A DNA stretch of 64,000 nt from the NCBI RefSeq assembly GCF_901827185.1, contig NZ_LR594671.1, forward strand, positions 1,736,001 to 1,800,000, read 5' to 3'. Made by a program: the position numbers and the translations under genes. A model generated the notes under the pieces. It saw nothing but the letters and a program-made list of their open reading frames with translations, was not told the origin of the DNA and did not search any database. This DNA is from Variovorax sp. PBL-E5. Its GTDB lineage: Bacteria > Pseudomonadota > Gammaproteobacteria > Burkholderiales > Burkholderiaceae_C. Below, piece after piece: positions 28,514-36,156 of this stretch (the stretch's first letter is position 1; each line of letters begins with the position of its first letter).

Positions 28514-29452
28514 ATGGCACCCGCTGCAACGATGACGTCGCGCACGATCCTGGATGCGCCCGAGAACCGCTTTCCGCTGAACCTCGACATCGAGATTCCG
28601 CGCATCCGCAATCTCTTCCATGCGGCCACCAGCAACCAGTGGAACCCAAGCCTGGACATCGACTGGCCCGCGCTGGACATCAGCCCCTACAGCGAGAAGC
28701 AGCTCTATGCCGCGCGCATGTACTGGAGCCGCCGCGCCTGGGGCGAGTACGGCGCGATCTCCGAATCGCCCGCGCTCCAGATCCGCTTCTGCAAGGAGAA
28801 CTGCGCGCCCGACATGCGCCTGTTCTTCGCCATCCGCACGCAGGAAGAGTCGCGCCATGCCGAGGTGTGCTTTCGCATGGCCGAGATGCTGGGCGGCTAC
28901 ATCGAGCAGCCCGATCTCTCCGAGTTCCAGGGCGCGGTCGCCACGCACGGCGTGCGCAAGATGGCGCTCGATCCGGACGTACCGCTCGAAGGCGTGATCG
29001 CGGCGCTGGTCTGCGCGGCCGAAGAGATCGCCTTCGACGTGTTCCGCCACCTGATCGACATCACGCCCAACCCGGTCGCCGCGCAGGTCTTGAAAAGCAT
29101 CATGCGCGACGAGGTCCGGCATTGCGCCTTCGGCTGGGCCTTCATGAACAGCCGCATTCCCCATCTGTCGAAGACGCAGCTCGGCGCGGTGGAAGATGCC
29201 GTCATCACCATGATCGAGAAGGTGGAGCTCAACGGTTATCACAGCGCCTGGCTGTCGCCGGAAGGGCCAGCGGCCCGGGCCGAAATCGAAGTCGACCGGC
29301 TGACCTGGGAAGCCGGACTGGGCGCCACGGTGGAGGAGTTGGAGAAGCCTGTCTTCATCGCCTCCGTGCAGCGCGTTCGCCGGCAGATGCAGGAGTCCTG
29401 GGGCATCCGCCTGCCGATGTTCCGCCACCACAAGATCGACGGCGAGTTCTGA
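28514..29452 (+). CDS. ferritin-like di-iron protein A (possible oxygenase)
   Basis: This 312-residue, mainly helical protein has a complete set of candidate di-iron ligands in the four-helix order of ferritin-like oxygenases. They are E78 or E84 (WGEYGAISES), E112-x-x-H115 (QEESRHAE), E170/E171 (CAAEEIAFDVF) and E200-x-x-H203 (RDEVRHCAFGW). The family includes R2-type and AurF/CADD-type enzymes that activate O2 for oxidation or N-oxygenation. No signal peptide is seen. It sits 8 bases after the Liv receptor gene and 2 bases before a paralogue. Substrate unknown, possibly the imported compound. Confidence 0.8.
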   Translation: MAPAATMTSRTILDAPENRFPLNLDIEIPRIRNLFHAATSNQWNPSLDIDWPALDISPYSEKQLYAARMYWSRRAWGEYGAISESPALQIRFCKENCAPDMRLFFAIRTQEESRHAEVCFRMAEMLGGYIEQPDLSEFQGAVATHGVRKMALDPDVPLEGVIAALVCAAEEIAFDVFRHLIDITPNPVAAQVLKSIMRDEVRHCAFGWAFMNSRIPHLSKTQLGAVEDAVITMIEKVELNGYHSAWLSPEGPAARAEIEVDRLTWEAGLGATVEELEKPVFIASVQRVRRQMQESWGIRLPMFRHHKIDGEF

Positions 29453-29454
29453 CG

Positions 29455-30372
29455 ATGACACCCACTTCTTCTTCGACTGCCTTGCTGGTGGAGCGGCGGT
29501 TCCCGCTCGCACTCAAGCGTTCGATCGGCTCGATCCGCGAGCTCTACGAGACCAGCAAGCAAAGCCGCTGGGTGCCGGCCAAGGACATCGCGTGGGAGCG
29601 CTTCGACGCTGCCACGTCGTCTGCGGCTGCGCTCGAAGCCGCGCGCTCGGTCTGGAGCCGGCGCGCCTGGGTCGAATACACCGGCCTCGCCGAGACGCCA
29701 GCGCTGCTGATCCGCTTCTGCCTGGAGCTCGACCGCGAGTCGGATCCGAAGTATTTCCTCACGGTGCGCAACACCGACGAGGCCTGGCACGTCGAGAGCT
29801 TCCATCGCTATGCCCAACTCCTGGGCGGCTACCTTGCGCGACCACGCGACGCGCGTTGGGAGGCCGTGCTGAATCGGACGCTCTACCGCGATGCGCTGGA
29901 CGCCACGCAATCGCTCGATGCCTATGTCGCCGTGCATTGCGCGGTCGAGGACGGCCTCGAACTCGCGCTGTACCGCCTCTATGCGGCCAATGCCCGCGAA
30001 CCCGTGGCGGCACAGCTGCTGGAAAAGGTCGTCGCCGCCAAGGAACGCCATGCATCCTTCGGCTGGCTGTATCTCGGGGAGCGCGCGGCGCAGCTGGATG
30101 CGGCCGCGAAGCAGGGCATCGCCGCGCAGATCGAGGCCTGGCTGCGCCACGTCGCCTTTGCGGGCTATCACATCCCGAGCCTGGCGACCGAGATCGACTC
30201 GGGCCCCGATGCCGCGGCTGCGACGCAGGCCGCCGAGGCCGGCCTGGGCGCGGCCACACCGCAGCAGGAAGAGCAGGCCTTCAAGGCTTACCTCGGCGAT
30301 GCGCGCGGGCGCCTCGCGGCGCTCGGCTTCGCATTGCCGGCGCTGCAGCATCCGCGGCTCGGCGAGGTCTGA
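29455..30372 (+). CDS. ferritin-like di-iron protein B with an altered metal site
   Basis: This 305-residue paralogue of the preceding protein shares the SRRAWxEYxxxxExPALxIRFC segment and the same helix order. Candidate ligands E74 or E80, E109-x-x-H112 (DEAWH) and E165 are kept. In the fourth-helix motif the aligned Glu is replaced by Lys (K196-E-R-H199 against E-V-R-H in protein A), so a standard two-iron site is unlikely unless E197 shifts in. It could be a non-catalytic partner forming a heterodimer with protein A, or use one metal. The genes are 2 bases apart, so balanced expression is expected. Confidence 0.78.
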   Translation: MTPTSSSTALLVERRFPLALKRSIGSIRELYETSKQSRWVPAKDIAWERFDAATSSAAALEAARSVWSRRAWVEYTGLAETPALLIRFCLELDRESDPKYFLTVRNTDEAWHVESFHRYAQLLGGYLARPRDARWEAVLNRTLYRDALDATQSLDAYVAVHCAVEDGLELALYRLYAANAREPVAAQLLEKVVAAKERHASFGWLYLGERAAQLDAAAKQGIAAQIEAWLRHVAFAGYHIPSLATEIDSGPDAAAATQAAEAGLGAATPQQEEQAFKAYLGDARGRLAALGFALPALQHPRLGEV

Positions 30373-30380
30373 GCGTTCAT

Positions 30381-30440
30381 GAGCGCCGCGCCGGGCCGCC
30401 CCAAGCAAGCTCGCACCGCAGCCCGCAGGGCGGAGGTCGC
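30381..30440. repeat. degenerate type B-like repeat
   Basis: GCGCCGGGCCGCCCCAAG here repeats the end of type B copy 1, followed by TCGCACCGCAGCCCGCAGGGCGGAGG. Its orientation relative to the preceding gene is opposite to the other copies. Its end supplies the GGAGG that serves as ribosome site for the livH-type gene at 30444. Confidence 0.5.
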
Positions 30441-30443
30441 CTG

Positions 30444-31316
30444 ATGAATGAGTCAGTGCAACTGCTGTTCGCGGGCCTGAGCACCGGGAGCATCTATGCG
30501 CTGGTCGCGCTCGGCTTCAACATCATCTTCAAAAGCACCGGTGCGCTCAACTTCGCACAGGGCGAATGGGTCATGCTGGGCGGCATGGTGGCCGCGACGC
30601 TGTATGCGGCCAAGGTGCCGCTGCTGCTGTCGCTGGTGGCCGCGGTGCTGGTCGCGATGGCCTTCGGCGCGCTGTCCGAGCGCCTCGTGGTGCGGCGCCT
30701 GAAGCGGCCGTCGGCGATGTCGATCACCATCGTCACCATCGCGCTGGCGATCTGCACCAAGAGCCTGGTCATGCTGGTGCTCGGCAAGAACCCGGCGGGG
30801 CTGCCTTCGTTCTCGGGCAGCGAGGCGGTGCATCTGGCCGGCGCGGTGTTCGAATCGCAGACGCTCTGGATCGTCGGCATCGCCGCCGTCGTGATGGGCG
30901 GCGCCGGCTACTTCTTCAACCGCACGCTGCTCGGCAAGGCGATGCGCGCGGCGGCGGCGCAGCCCGAAGCCGCGGCGCTGGTCGGCATCAGCCCGCGCAT
31001 GACGATGGCGTTGTCCTTCACGCTGGCCGCTGGCATCGGCGCGTTGGCGGGCGTGATCGTCACGCCGTTGACGCTGACTTCCTTCGACCACGGCACGATC
31101 CTCGGCTTCAAGGCCTTCTGCGCGGCGATGCTGGGCGGTCTCGGCAGCCTGCCGGGTGCGGTGGTCGGCGGCCTGGCGCTCGGGCTGGCCGAGAGCTTCG
31201 CGGGCGGGATGCTGTCGTCCCATTTCAAGGACGCGGTGTCCTTCGTCGTGCTGCTGCTGGTGCTGGTGCGATGGCCCAACGGCCTGCTCGGCCAGAGCCA
31301 GATCGAGAAGGTATGA
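30444..31316 (+). CDS. branched-chain-amino-acid-type ABC transporter permease (LivH-like)
   Basis: This 290-residue LivH-type inner-membrane permease has about eight hydrophobic spans. It starts LLFAGLSTGSIYALVALGFN with the family signature IIFKSTGALNFAQGEWVMLG, and ends with GGLGSLPGAVVGGLALGLAE, the conserved loop contacting the ATPases. The GGAGG ribosome site lies 8 bases before its ATG. The stop overlaps the LivM-type start by 4 bases (ATGA). It belongs with the receptor at 27339-28505. Confidence 0.94.
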   Translation: MNESVQLLFAGLSTGSIYALVALGFNIIFKSTGALNFAQGEWVMLGGMVAATLYAAKVPLLLSLVAAVLVAMAFGALSERLVVRRLKRPSAMSITIVTIALAICTKSLVMLVLGKNPAGLPSFSGSEAVHLAGAVFESQTLWIVGIAAVVMGGAGYFFNRTLLGKAMRAAAAQPEAAALVGISPRMTMALSFTLAAGIGALAGVIVTPLTLTSFDHGTILGFKAFCAAMLGGLGSLPGAVVGGLALGLAESFAGGMLSSHFKDAVSFVVLLLVLVRWPNGLLGQSQIEKV

Positions 31317-32365
31317 CGGTGGCATCCAGCGACAGCGTGCTCGCCCGCAAACTGGCGAGAAGCCGGCGCGGCCTGATGGTGATCTGGGCGATCGCGATCG
31401 TCTGGCCCTTCGTCGCACCCAACGACTACATGCTGAGCCTGGGCATCTATTTCTTCATCAACCTGATCCTGATCGCGAGCCTCAACCTCATCATGGGATG
31501 GACCGGCCAGGTCTCGCTCGCGCACGCGGCCTTCTACGGGTTGGGTGCGTATGCGAGCGGCGTGCTCAATACCAAATACGGCATCTCGCCATGGCTCGGG
31601 ACGGCCGCCGCGATCGTCATCGTGGGCTGCGTCGCGGCGCTGATCGGGCTGGCCACGTTGCGGCTGCGCGGCCCCTATCTCTCGATGGGCACGCTGGGTT
31701 TCAGCGGCATCCTCTCGGTGCTGTTCGTCGAGCTGGTCTCGCTGACGGGCGGCCCGAACGGCCTCGCGGGGATCTCGCCCTACGCGCTGTTCGGCTTCGA
31801 GCTGGACAGCCCGATGCGTTTCTACTGGCTCGTGTGGGCGGTCGCCGCGGTGGTGATGTGGATGCTGCTCAATCTCTTCGGCAGCGTGCCGGGCCGCGCC
31901 TTGCGCGCGATCGCCGGCAGCGAGATCGGTGCCAACACGCTCGGCGTCGACACCTTCCTCTACAAGGTCATCGCCTTCAGCCTGTCGGCGGGACTGGCCG
32001 GACTGGCCGGTGCGATGTATGCCCACTTCAATCTGTTCGCATCGCCGGAGACCTTCGGCTTCTTCGCCTCGGTGCTGCTGGTCGTGATGGTGGCGCTGGG
32101 CGGCACCGGCTTGTACTGGGGGCCGTTCTACGGCGCCGCGATCTTCACCGTGGTTCCCGAACTGCTGAGGCAGTTCCAGGACGTCGAGCTGCTCGTGTTC
32201 GGCATCTGCATGGTGGTCGTGCTGCTCTATTTCCCGAGCGGGCTTGCGGGCCTGGCCGGGAGTCTCAAGCGCAAGCCGAAAGCGCCGGCGGGCGTGGCGA
32301 GGCCGCCCGAGCAGAGCCTGCGCCCTTCATCCGTGGAGGCCGCCGATGGCTCTGCTGGAAGTTAG
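31313..32365 (+). CDS. branched-chain-amino-acid-type ABC transporter permease (LivM-like)
   Basis: This 350-residue second permease subunit has a basic N-terminus (ARKLARSRRG) and about ten membrane segments. The family motif SLNLIMGWTGQVSLAHAAFYG is followed by LRLRGPYLSMGTLGFS, and MVALGGTGLYWGPFYGAAIF is the coupling loop. It overlaps the upstream permease by 4 bases and the LivG-type gene by 20, so expression is coupled. Confidence 0.93.
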   Translation: MTVASSDSVLARKLARSRRGLMVIWAIAIVWPFVAPNDYMLSLGIYFFINLILIASLNLIMGWTGQVSLAHAAFYGLGAYASGVLNTKYGISPWLGTAAAIVIVGCVAALIGLATLRLRGPYLSMGTLGFSGILSVLFVELVSLTGGPNGLAGISPYALFGFELDSPMRFYWLVWAVAAVVMWMLLNLFGSVPGRALRAIAGSEIGANTLGVDTFLYKVIAFSLSAGLAGLAGAMYAHFNLFASPETFGFFASVLLVVMVALGGTGLYWGPFYGAAIFTVVPELLRQFQDVELLVFGICMVVVLLYFPSGLAGLAGSLKRKPKAPAGVARPPEQSLRPSSVEAADGSAGS

Positions 32366-33116
32366 GGATCTGCGCGTCACCTTCGGCGGTCTGCATGCCG
32401 TCGATGGATTGAGCACGTCGGTGCGCGAAGGACAGATCAAGGGGATCATCGGGCCGAACGGCGCGGGCAAGACGACCTTGTTCAATGCCATCGCCGGCAT
32501 CCAGAAGCTGAGCGCGGGTGCCATCGAACTGGAGGGCGTGCGCATCGAGTCGCTGCGGCCGTTCCAGCGTGCGCGGCTCGGCCTGGCGCGCACCTTCCAG
32601 AACCTGCAGATCTTTCCCGAGCTGAGCCTGGTCGAGAACGTGATGATCGGCTGCCACCCCGGCGCGCGCACCGGCTTCTGGACCGCGATGCTGGGCACCA
32701 CGGGCGCGCGCCGCGAGGAGCGCCGCATCGAGGCCACGGCCTACGACAAGCTCGCGATGCTCGGCATGGCCGATCGCGCGATGCTGCCGGCCGGCAACCT
32801 GAGCTTCGGCGAATCGAAGCTGCTCGAGATCGCGCGCGCGCTGGCGGCTGAGCCGAAGATCCTCATGCTCGACGAGCCGATCGCCGGCGTTCCCGCGTCC
32901 GAGCAGGCGCCGATCGCGAAGATGATCCGCCAGGTCAACGCGCAAGGCGTGACCGTGATCCTGGTCGAGCACAACATGCGCATGGTGATGGGCCTGTGCG
33001 ACGAGATCCTGGTGTTGCAGAGCGGCCGCTTCCTGGCGGAAGGCACGCCGGCCGAGATTGCGAGCCATCGCGAGGTGATCGGCGCCTACCTCGGCGAGGA
33101 GACGGCCGATGCTTGA
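32346..33116 (+). CDS. branched-chain-amino-acid-type ABC transporter ATPase (LivG-like)
   Basis: This is a 256-residue ATPase. Walker A is GPNGAGKTT (in GIIGPNGAGKTTLFN), the Q-loop follows in TFQNLQIFPELS, the signature is LSFGESKLLEIARAL, Walker B is ILMLDEPIAG and the switch His is in VILVEHNMRMVM. The signature LSFGES and the insertion before it are usual for LivG. Its start overlaps the LivM-type gene and its stop the LivF-type gene. Confidence 0.94.
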   Translation: MALLEVRDLRVTFGGLHAVDGLSTSVREGQIKGIIGPNGAGKTTLFNAIAGIQKLSAGAIELEGVRIESLRPFQRARLGLARTFQNLQIFPELSLVENVMIGCHPGARTGFWTAMLGTTGARREERRIEATAYDKLAMLGMADRAMLPAGNLSFGESKLLEIARALAAEPKILMLDEPIAGVPASEQAPIAKMIRQVNAQGVTVILVEHNMRMVMGLCDEILVLQSGRFLAEGTPAEIASHREVIGAYLGEETADA

Positions 33117-33822
33117 GCTCGACGAACTGCATGTGTCGTACGGGCAGGGCGATGTGCTGCATGGCGTGTCGCTCGACATCGCGCAGGGCGGATTCACCGC
33201 GCTGATCGGCGCCAACGGTGCCGGCAAGTCGACGCTGATGCGAACCGTCAGCGGCCTCATGAAGCCGGTGCGCGGCGCGGTGCGCTTCGAGGGCAAGGAC
33301 ATCGCCGGGCTCGGCGCCGAACGCATCGTGCGCCTGGGCATCTCGCTGGTGCCCGAAGGGCGCAAGGTGTTCGCGCCGCTGTCGGTGGCCGAGAATCTCG
33401 AGATGGGCGCCTTCCATTTTCTCGTGCGCGGCGACGCGGCCAGGTACCGCCGCCGGCTCGACTTCGTGCTCGCGCTTTTTCCGAAGCTGGGCGAGCGGCT
33501 GGCGCAGGCCGCGGGCACGCTGTCGGGCGGTGAGCAGCAGATGGTCGCGATCGGGCGCGCACTGATGTCCGAGCCGCGGCTGCTGCTGCTCGACGAACCT
33601 TCGATGGGGCTCGCGCCACTGGTGGTCAAGCAGATCTTCCAGGCCCTGTCCGAACTCTGCCGCCAGGGCCTGACGATCTTCGTCTGCGAGCAGAACAGCG
33701 AGGTGACCTTGCGCCATGCCGGCAACGGGCACGTGCTGGAAAGCGGGCGCATCGTTCTCTCCGGCCCGTCGTCGTCGCTCTTGACCGATTCGCGCGTGAA
33801 GGAAGCCTATCTTGGAGTTTGA
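33109..33822 (+). CDS. branched-chain-amino-acid-type ABC transporter ATPase (LivF-like)
   Basis: This 237-residue second ATPase has Walker A GANGAGKST, signature LSGGEQQMVAIGRAL, Walker B LLLLDEPSMGLAP and, notably, FVCEQNSEVTLRHA, where Glu-Gln replaces the usual Glu-His of the switch region, as in many LivF proteins. It overlaps the LivG-type gene by 8 bases and the next hydrolase gene by 11, so the importer and hydrolase are one transcription unit. Confidence 0.94.
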   Translation: MLELDELHVSYGQGDVLHGVSLDIAQGGFTALIGANGAGKSTLMRTVSGLMKPVRGAVRFEGKDIAGLGAERIVRLGISLVPEGRKVFAPLSVAENLEMGAFHFLVRGDAARYRRRLDFVLALFPKLGERLAQAAGTLSGGEQQMVAIGRALMSEPRLLLLDEPSMGLAPLVVKQIFQALSELCRQGLTIFVCEQNSEVTLRHAGNGHVLESGRIVLSGPSSSLLTDSRVKEAYLGV

Positions 33823-34717
33823 TACCCCGCGCATCATGGAACTGCTCGAGCGCATGGAGCAGAACTACAGCCTGCGCCCCCGGCATCCCGAGAGGGAAGG
33901 CATCTATGCGGACTACCGTGCGCGCAGCGAGCGCCTGCGCGCCTTGATGCCCGATCGCAAGGTCTACGCCTATGCCGTGCCGGCGCGCTGCGCCATCGAC
34001 TGGTTTCCGGCGAGCGCGGCGCAGGCCGCGCCCGCGGAGGGCGTGCCGCTGTTCGTCTTCATCCACGGCGGCTTCTGGCGCGCGCTGGACCGCGAGATCT
34101 TCAGCTTCATGGCCGAGCACTACGTGAAGGCCGGCGTCGCGGTGGCGATGATCGGCTACGAACTCGCGCCCGCAGTGCGCCTCGGGCGCATCGTCGAGCA
34201 GGTGGCCGATGCCTTCGTCTGGCTGAACCGCCGTGCGGGCGAACTCGGCTTCGATCCGCGACGGGTCAGCGTCTCGGGCCACTCCGCCGGCGGGCATCTG
34301 GCCGCGATGATCAGCGCGACGCCGCCGACCATCCTCGAAGGCCATCCGCTGGTCGCGACGATTCCGGTCAGCGGCTTGTTCTCGCTGGCGCCGCTGCTGC
34401 TCACCAGCATCAACCACGACGTGCGGATGACGCCGCACGAAGCCATGCGCCTGAGCCCGAGCGAGATGCAGCGCTTCTACACCGGCGAATTCATCGTCGC
34501 GGTGGGCGAGGCCGAGACCGAGGGCTTCATCGGCCAGAGCCGCGACTTCGCCGCGGCGGCGAAGGCCGCGGGATCGCGCGCGACGCTGGAGATCGTTCCC
34601 CGGCGCACGCACTTCGATGTGCTCGAGGATCTGGCCAGCCCCGAACTCGCCCTGTTCCAGCGCGTGCTCGGCGCGGTGAAGGGCGTGCCGCAGCTTTCCG
34701 ATTCCCACAGCATTTGA
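33812..34717 (+). CDS. alpha/beta hydrolase (kynurenine-formamidase/esterase-like)
   Basis: This 301-residue protein has the HGG oxyanion loop (FVFIHGGFWRALD), nucleophile elbow GHSAGG in VSVSGHSAGGHLAAM, and a His near the C-terminus (PRRTHFDVLEDL). Together these resemble arylformamidases and carboxylesterases of the HSL-like branch. The chosen start is a TTG at 33812 with AAGGAAG 6 bases upstream, overlapping the livF stop. An ATG at 33836 is the alternative. Next to RidA it may hydrolyse an amide, carbamate or ester intermediate, which is inference. Confidence 0.85.
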   Translation: MEFDTPRIMELLERMEQNYSLRPRHPEREGIYADYRARSERLRALMPDRKVYAYAVPARCAIDWFPASAAQAAPAEGVPLFVFIHGGFWRALDREIFSFMAEHYVKAGVAVAMIGYELAPAVRLGRIVEQVADAFVWLNRRAGELGFDPRRVSVSGHSAGGHLAAMISATPPTILEGHPLVATIPVSGLFSLAPLLLTSINHDVRMTPHEAMRLSPSEMQRFYTGEFIVAVGEAETEGFIGQSRDFAAAAKAAGSRATLEIVPRRTHFDVLEDLASPELALFQRVLGAVKGVPQLSDSHSI

Positions 34718-35121
34718 TGATGAAAGAACCCATGTCCGAATCCCTGAATCCTTCCACCGTGCCTGCGCCTGCCGGCCCCTATTCGCAGGCGATCGTCGTG
34801 ACCGGCCCCGGCAAGTGGCTGCACATCTCGGGCCAGATCGGCGTCGGTGCCGACGGGGCGACGGCCGAAGGCATCGTGCAGCAGACGACGCTGGCCTGGC
34901 AGAACCTCGTCGCGGTGCTGGCGGCGGCCGGCATGACGGTCGACCATCTGGTGAAGGTCACCACCTTTCTGGTCGATGCGTCGCATCTCTCCGCCGTCGG
35001 CCCGGTTCGCACGCGCTTTCTCGGCAGCGCGCGTCCGGCTTCCACGCTGGTCATCGTCAAGGAGCTGGCAAAGAAGGAATGGCTGGTCGAGGTCGAGGCG
35101 GTGGCTTTCAGCGCGAGCTGA
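34714..35121 (+). CDS. RidA/YjgF-family enamine/imine deaminase
   Basis: This 135-residue RidA-superfamily protein has SPAP-like PAPAGPYSQAIVVTG at the N-terminus, ISGQIGVGADG, and KVTTFLVDASHLSAVGPVRT, then RPASTLVIVKELAKKEWLVEVEAVA. The Arg that binds the substrate carboxylate in active RidA (in the RPA segment, here SARPAST) and the final Glu of VEVEAVAF are kept, so deaminase activity is plausible. It overlaps the hydrolase stop by 4 bases. A start at 34732 (MSESLNPS) is also possible. RidA proteins remove reactive enamines. In the Rut pathway one works beside a hydrolase. Confidence 0.92.
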   Translation: MMMKEPMSESLNPSTVPAPAGPYSQAIVVTGPGKWLHISGQIGVGADGATAEGIVQQTTLAWQNLVAVLAAAGMTVDHLVKVTTFLVDASHLSAVGPVRTRFLGSARPASTLVIVKELAKKEWLVEVEAVAFSAS

Positions 35122-35130
35122 GCGGGCGAC

Positions 35131-36156
35131 GTGTCCGACGCCGTTTCGTTCGACAGCCCGCCCGGCTTCTCGCCGGAAGCGTTCGAGCGCTATGCGTATC
35201 CGCGCACGCTCGATCCGCGCATGGTCGAGATCCTCGCGCAACAGCGCGCCGCCGCGGCACCGGTCGATCGCTACGCTTTGCCTTTCGATCAAGCGCGCGC
35301 GCTGCTGCTGCAGGAGCGGCGCAAAAGCCAGACCGGCTTGCCGCGCATGCACGCGATCGAGGATGCCGAACTGCAGGTCAATGGTCGCCGCGTCGGCCTG
35401 CGCTGGTATCGCCCGCAGGCATCCGTTGATGCAGCACCCATCGTGTACCTGCACGGCGGCGGCTGGTGCGTCGGCTCGAACGAGACGCACGACACCGTGC
35501 TGCGACACCTCGCCGCGGGCTCGGGCCTGCCGGTGTGCGGGGTCGACTATTCGCTCGCGCCCGAGCATCCTTTCCCGGCGGCGCTGGAGGATGTGGCCGG
35601 CGCGGTGGATGCCGTGCTGGCGCAGCATGGGCGCGTCGTGCTCGCGGGCGATTCGGCCGGTGCCAACCTGGCGCTCGTCGAAGCCATGCGCCGCCGCGAC
35701 GCGCGGCCTGCGGCGGGCGATGCAGATGCGGATGGCATCGCGGGATTGATCCTGTTCTACGGCGTGTTCGGGCCGATGCGCAGCGGCGGCTCCGTCGGCG
35801 CCTATGGAAGCGGCGAGTTCGGCCTCAGCTGCGCGGCACAGCAGCGCTATCTGGACGCCTATCTGCCGGGCGCGTCGAACACGGACGACCCGCGCGCATT
35901 TCCCCTGCGCGGTGAACTCGGCGGCCTGCCGCCCGCGCTGATCCTCGCGGCGGGGCTGGACCTGCTGCTCGACGACTCGGTGCGGATGCACCATGCCATC
36001 GGTGCAGCCGGCGGCCGTTCGACGCTCAGTGTCGCGCACGGCGTGCCGCACGGCTTCCTCAATCATGCGAATGCGCTGCCGCGTGCGGCACAGGCCTTGG
36101 CGGAAGCGGCTTCGTTCGCGCGCTCACTGATCGAGCGCCGGCCGGCTCAGAGCTGA
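35131..36156 (+). CDS. alpha/beta hydrolase, hormone-sensitive-lipase family
   Basis: This 341-residue HSL-family esterase or amidase starts at GTG. The HGGGW oxyanion motif is in IVYLHGGGWCVGSNE, the nucleophile elbow GDSAG in VVLAGDSAGANLALVE, the Asp in AAGLDLLLDDS and the His in VAHGVPHGFLNH. A long helical cap of about 75 residues precedes the core. It is the last gene of the rightward locus, 9 bases after ridA, and overlaps the convergent cardiolipin synthase gene by 10 bases. Substrate unknown. Confidence 0.88.
   Translation: MSDAVSFDSPPGFSPEAFERYAYPRTLDPRMVEILAQQRAAAAPVDRYALPFDQARALLLQERRKSQTGLPRMHAIEDAELQVNGRRVGLRWYRPQASVDAAPIVYLHGGGWCVGSNETHDTVLRHLAAGSGLPVCGVDYSLAPEHPFPAALEDVAGAVDAVLAQHGRVVLAGDSAGANLALVEAMRRRDARPAAGDADADGIAGLILFYGVFGPMRSGGSVGAYGSGEFGLSCAAQQRYLDAYLPGASNTDDPRAFPLRGELGGLPPALILAAGLDLLLDDSVRMHHAIGAAGGRSTLSVAHGVPHGFLNHANALPRAAQALAEAASFARSLIERRPAQS

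Noticed and set aside
28514..29452. Bacterioferritin or storage ferritin
   Set aside because: At 312 residues it is too long, has no ferroxidase/haem pattern typical of Bfr, and sits in a catabolic transport locus.
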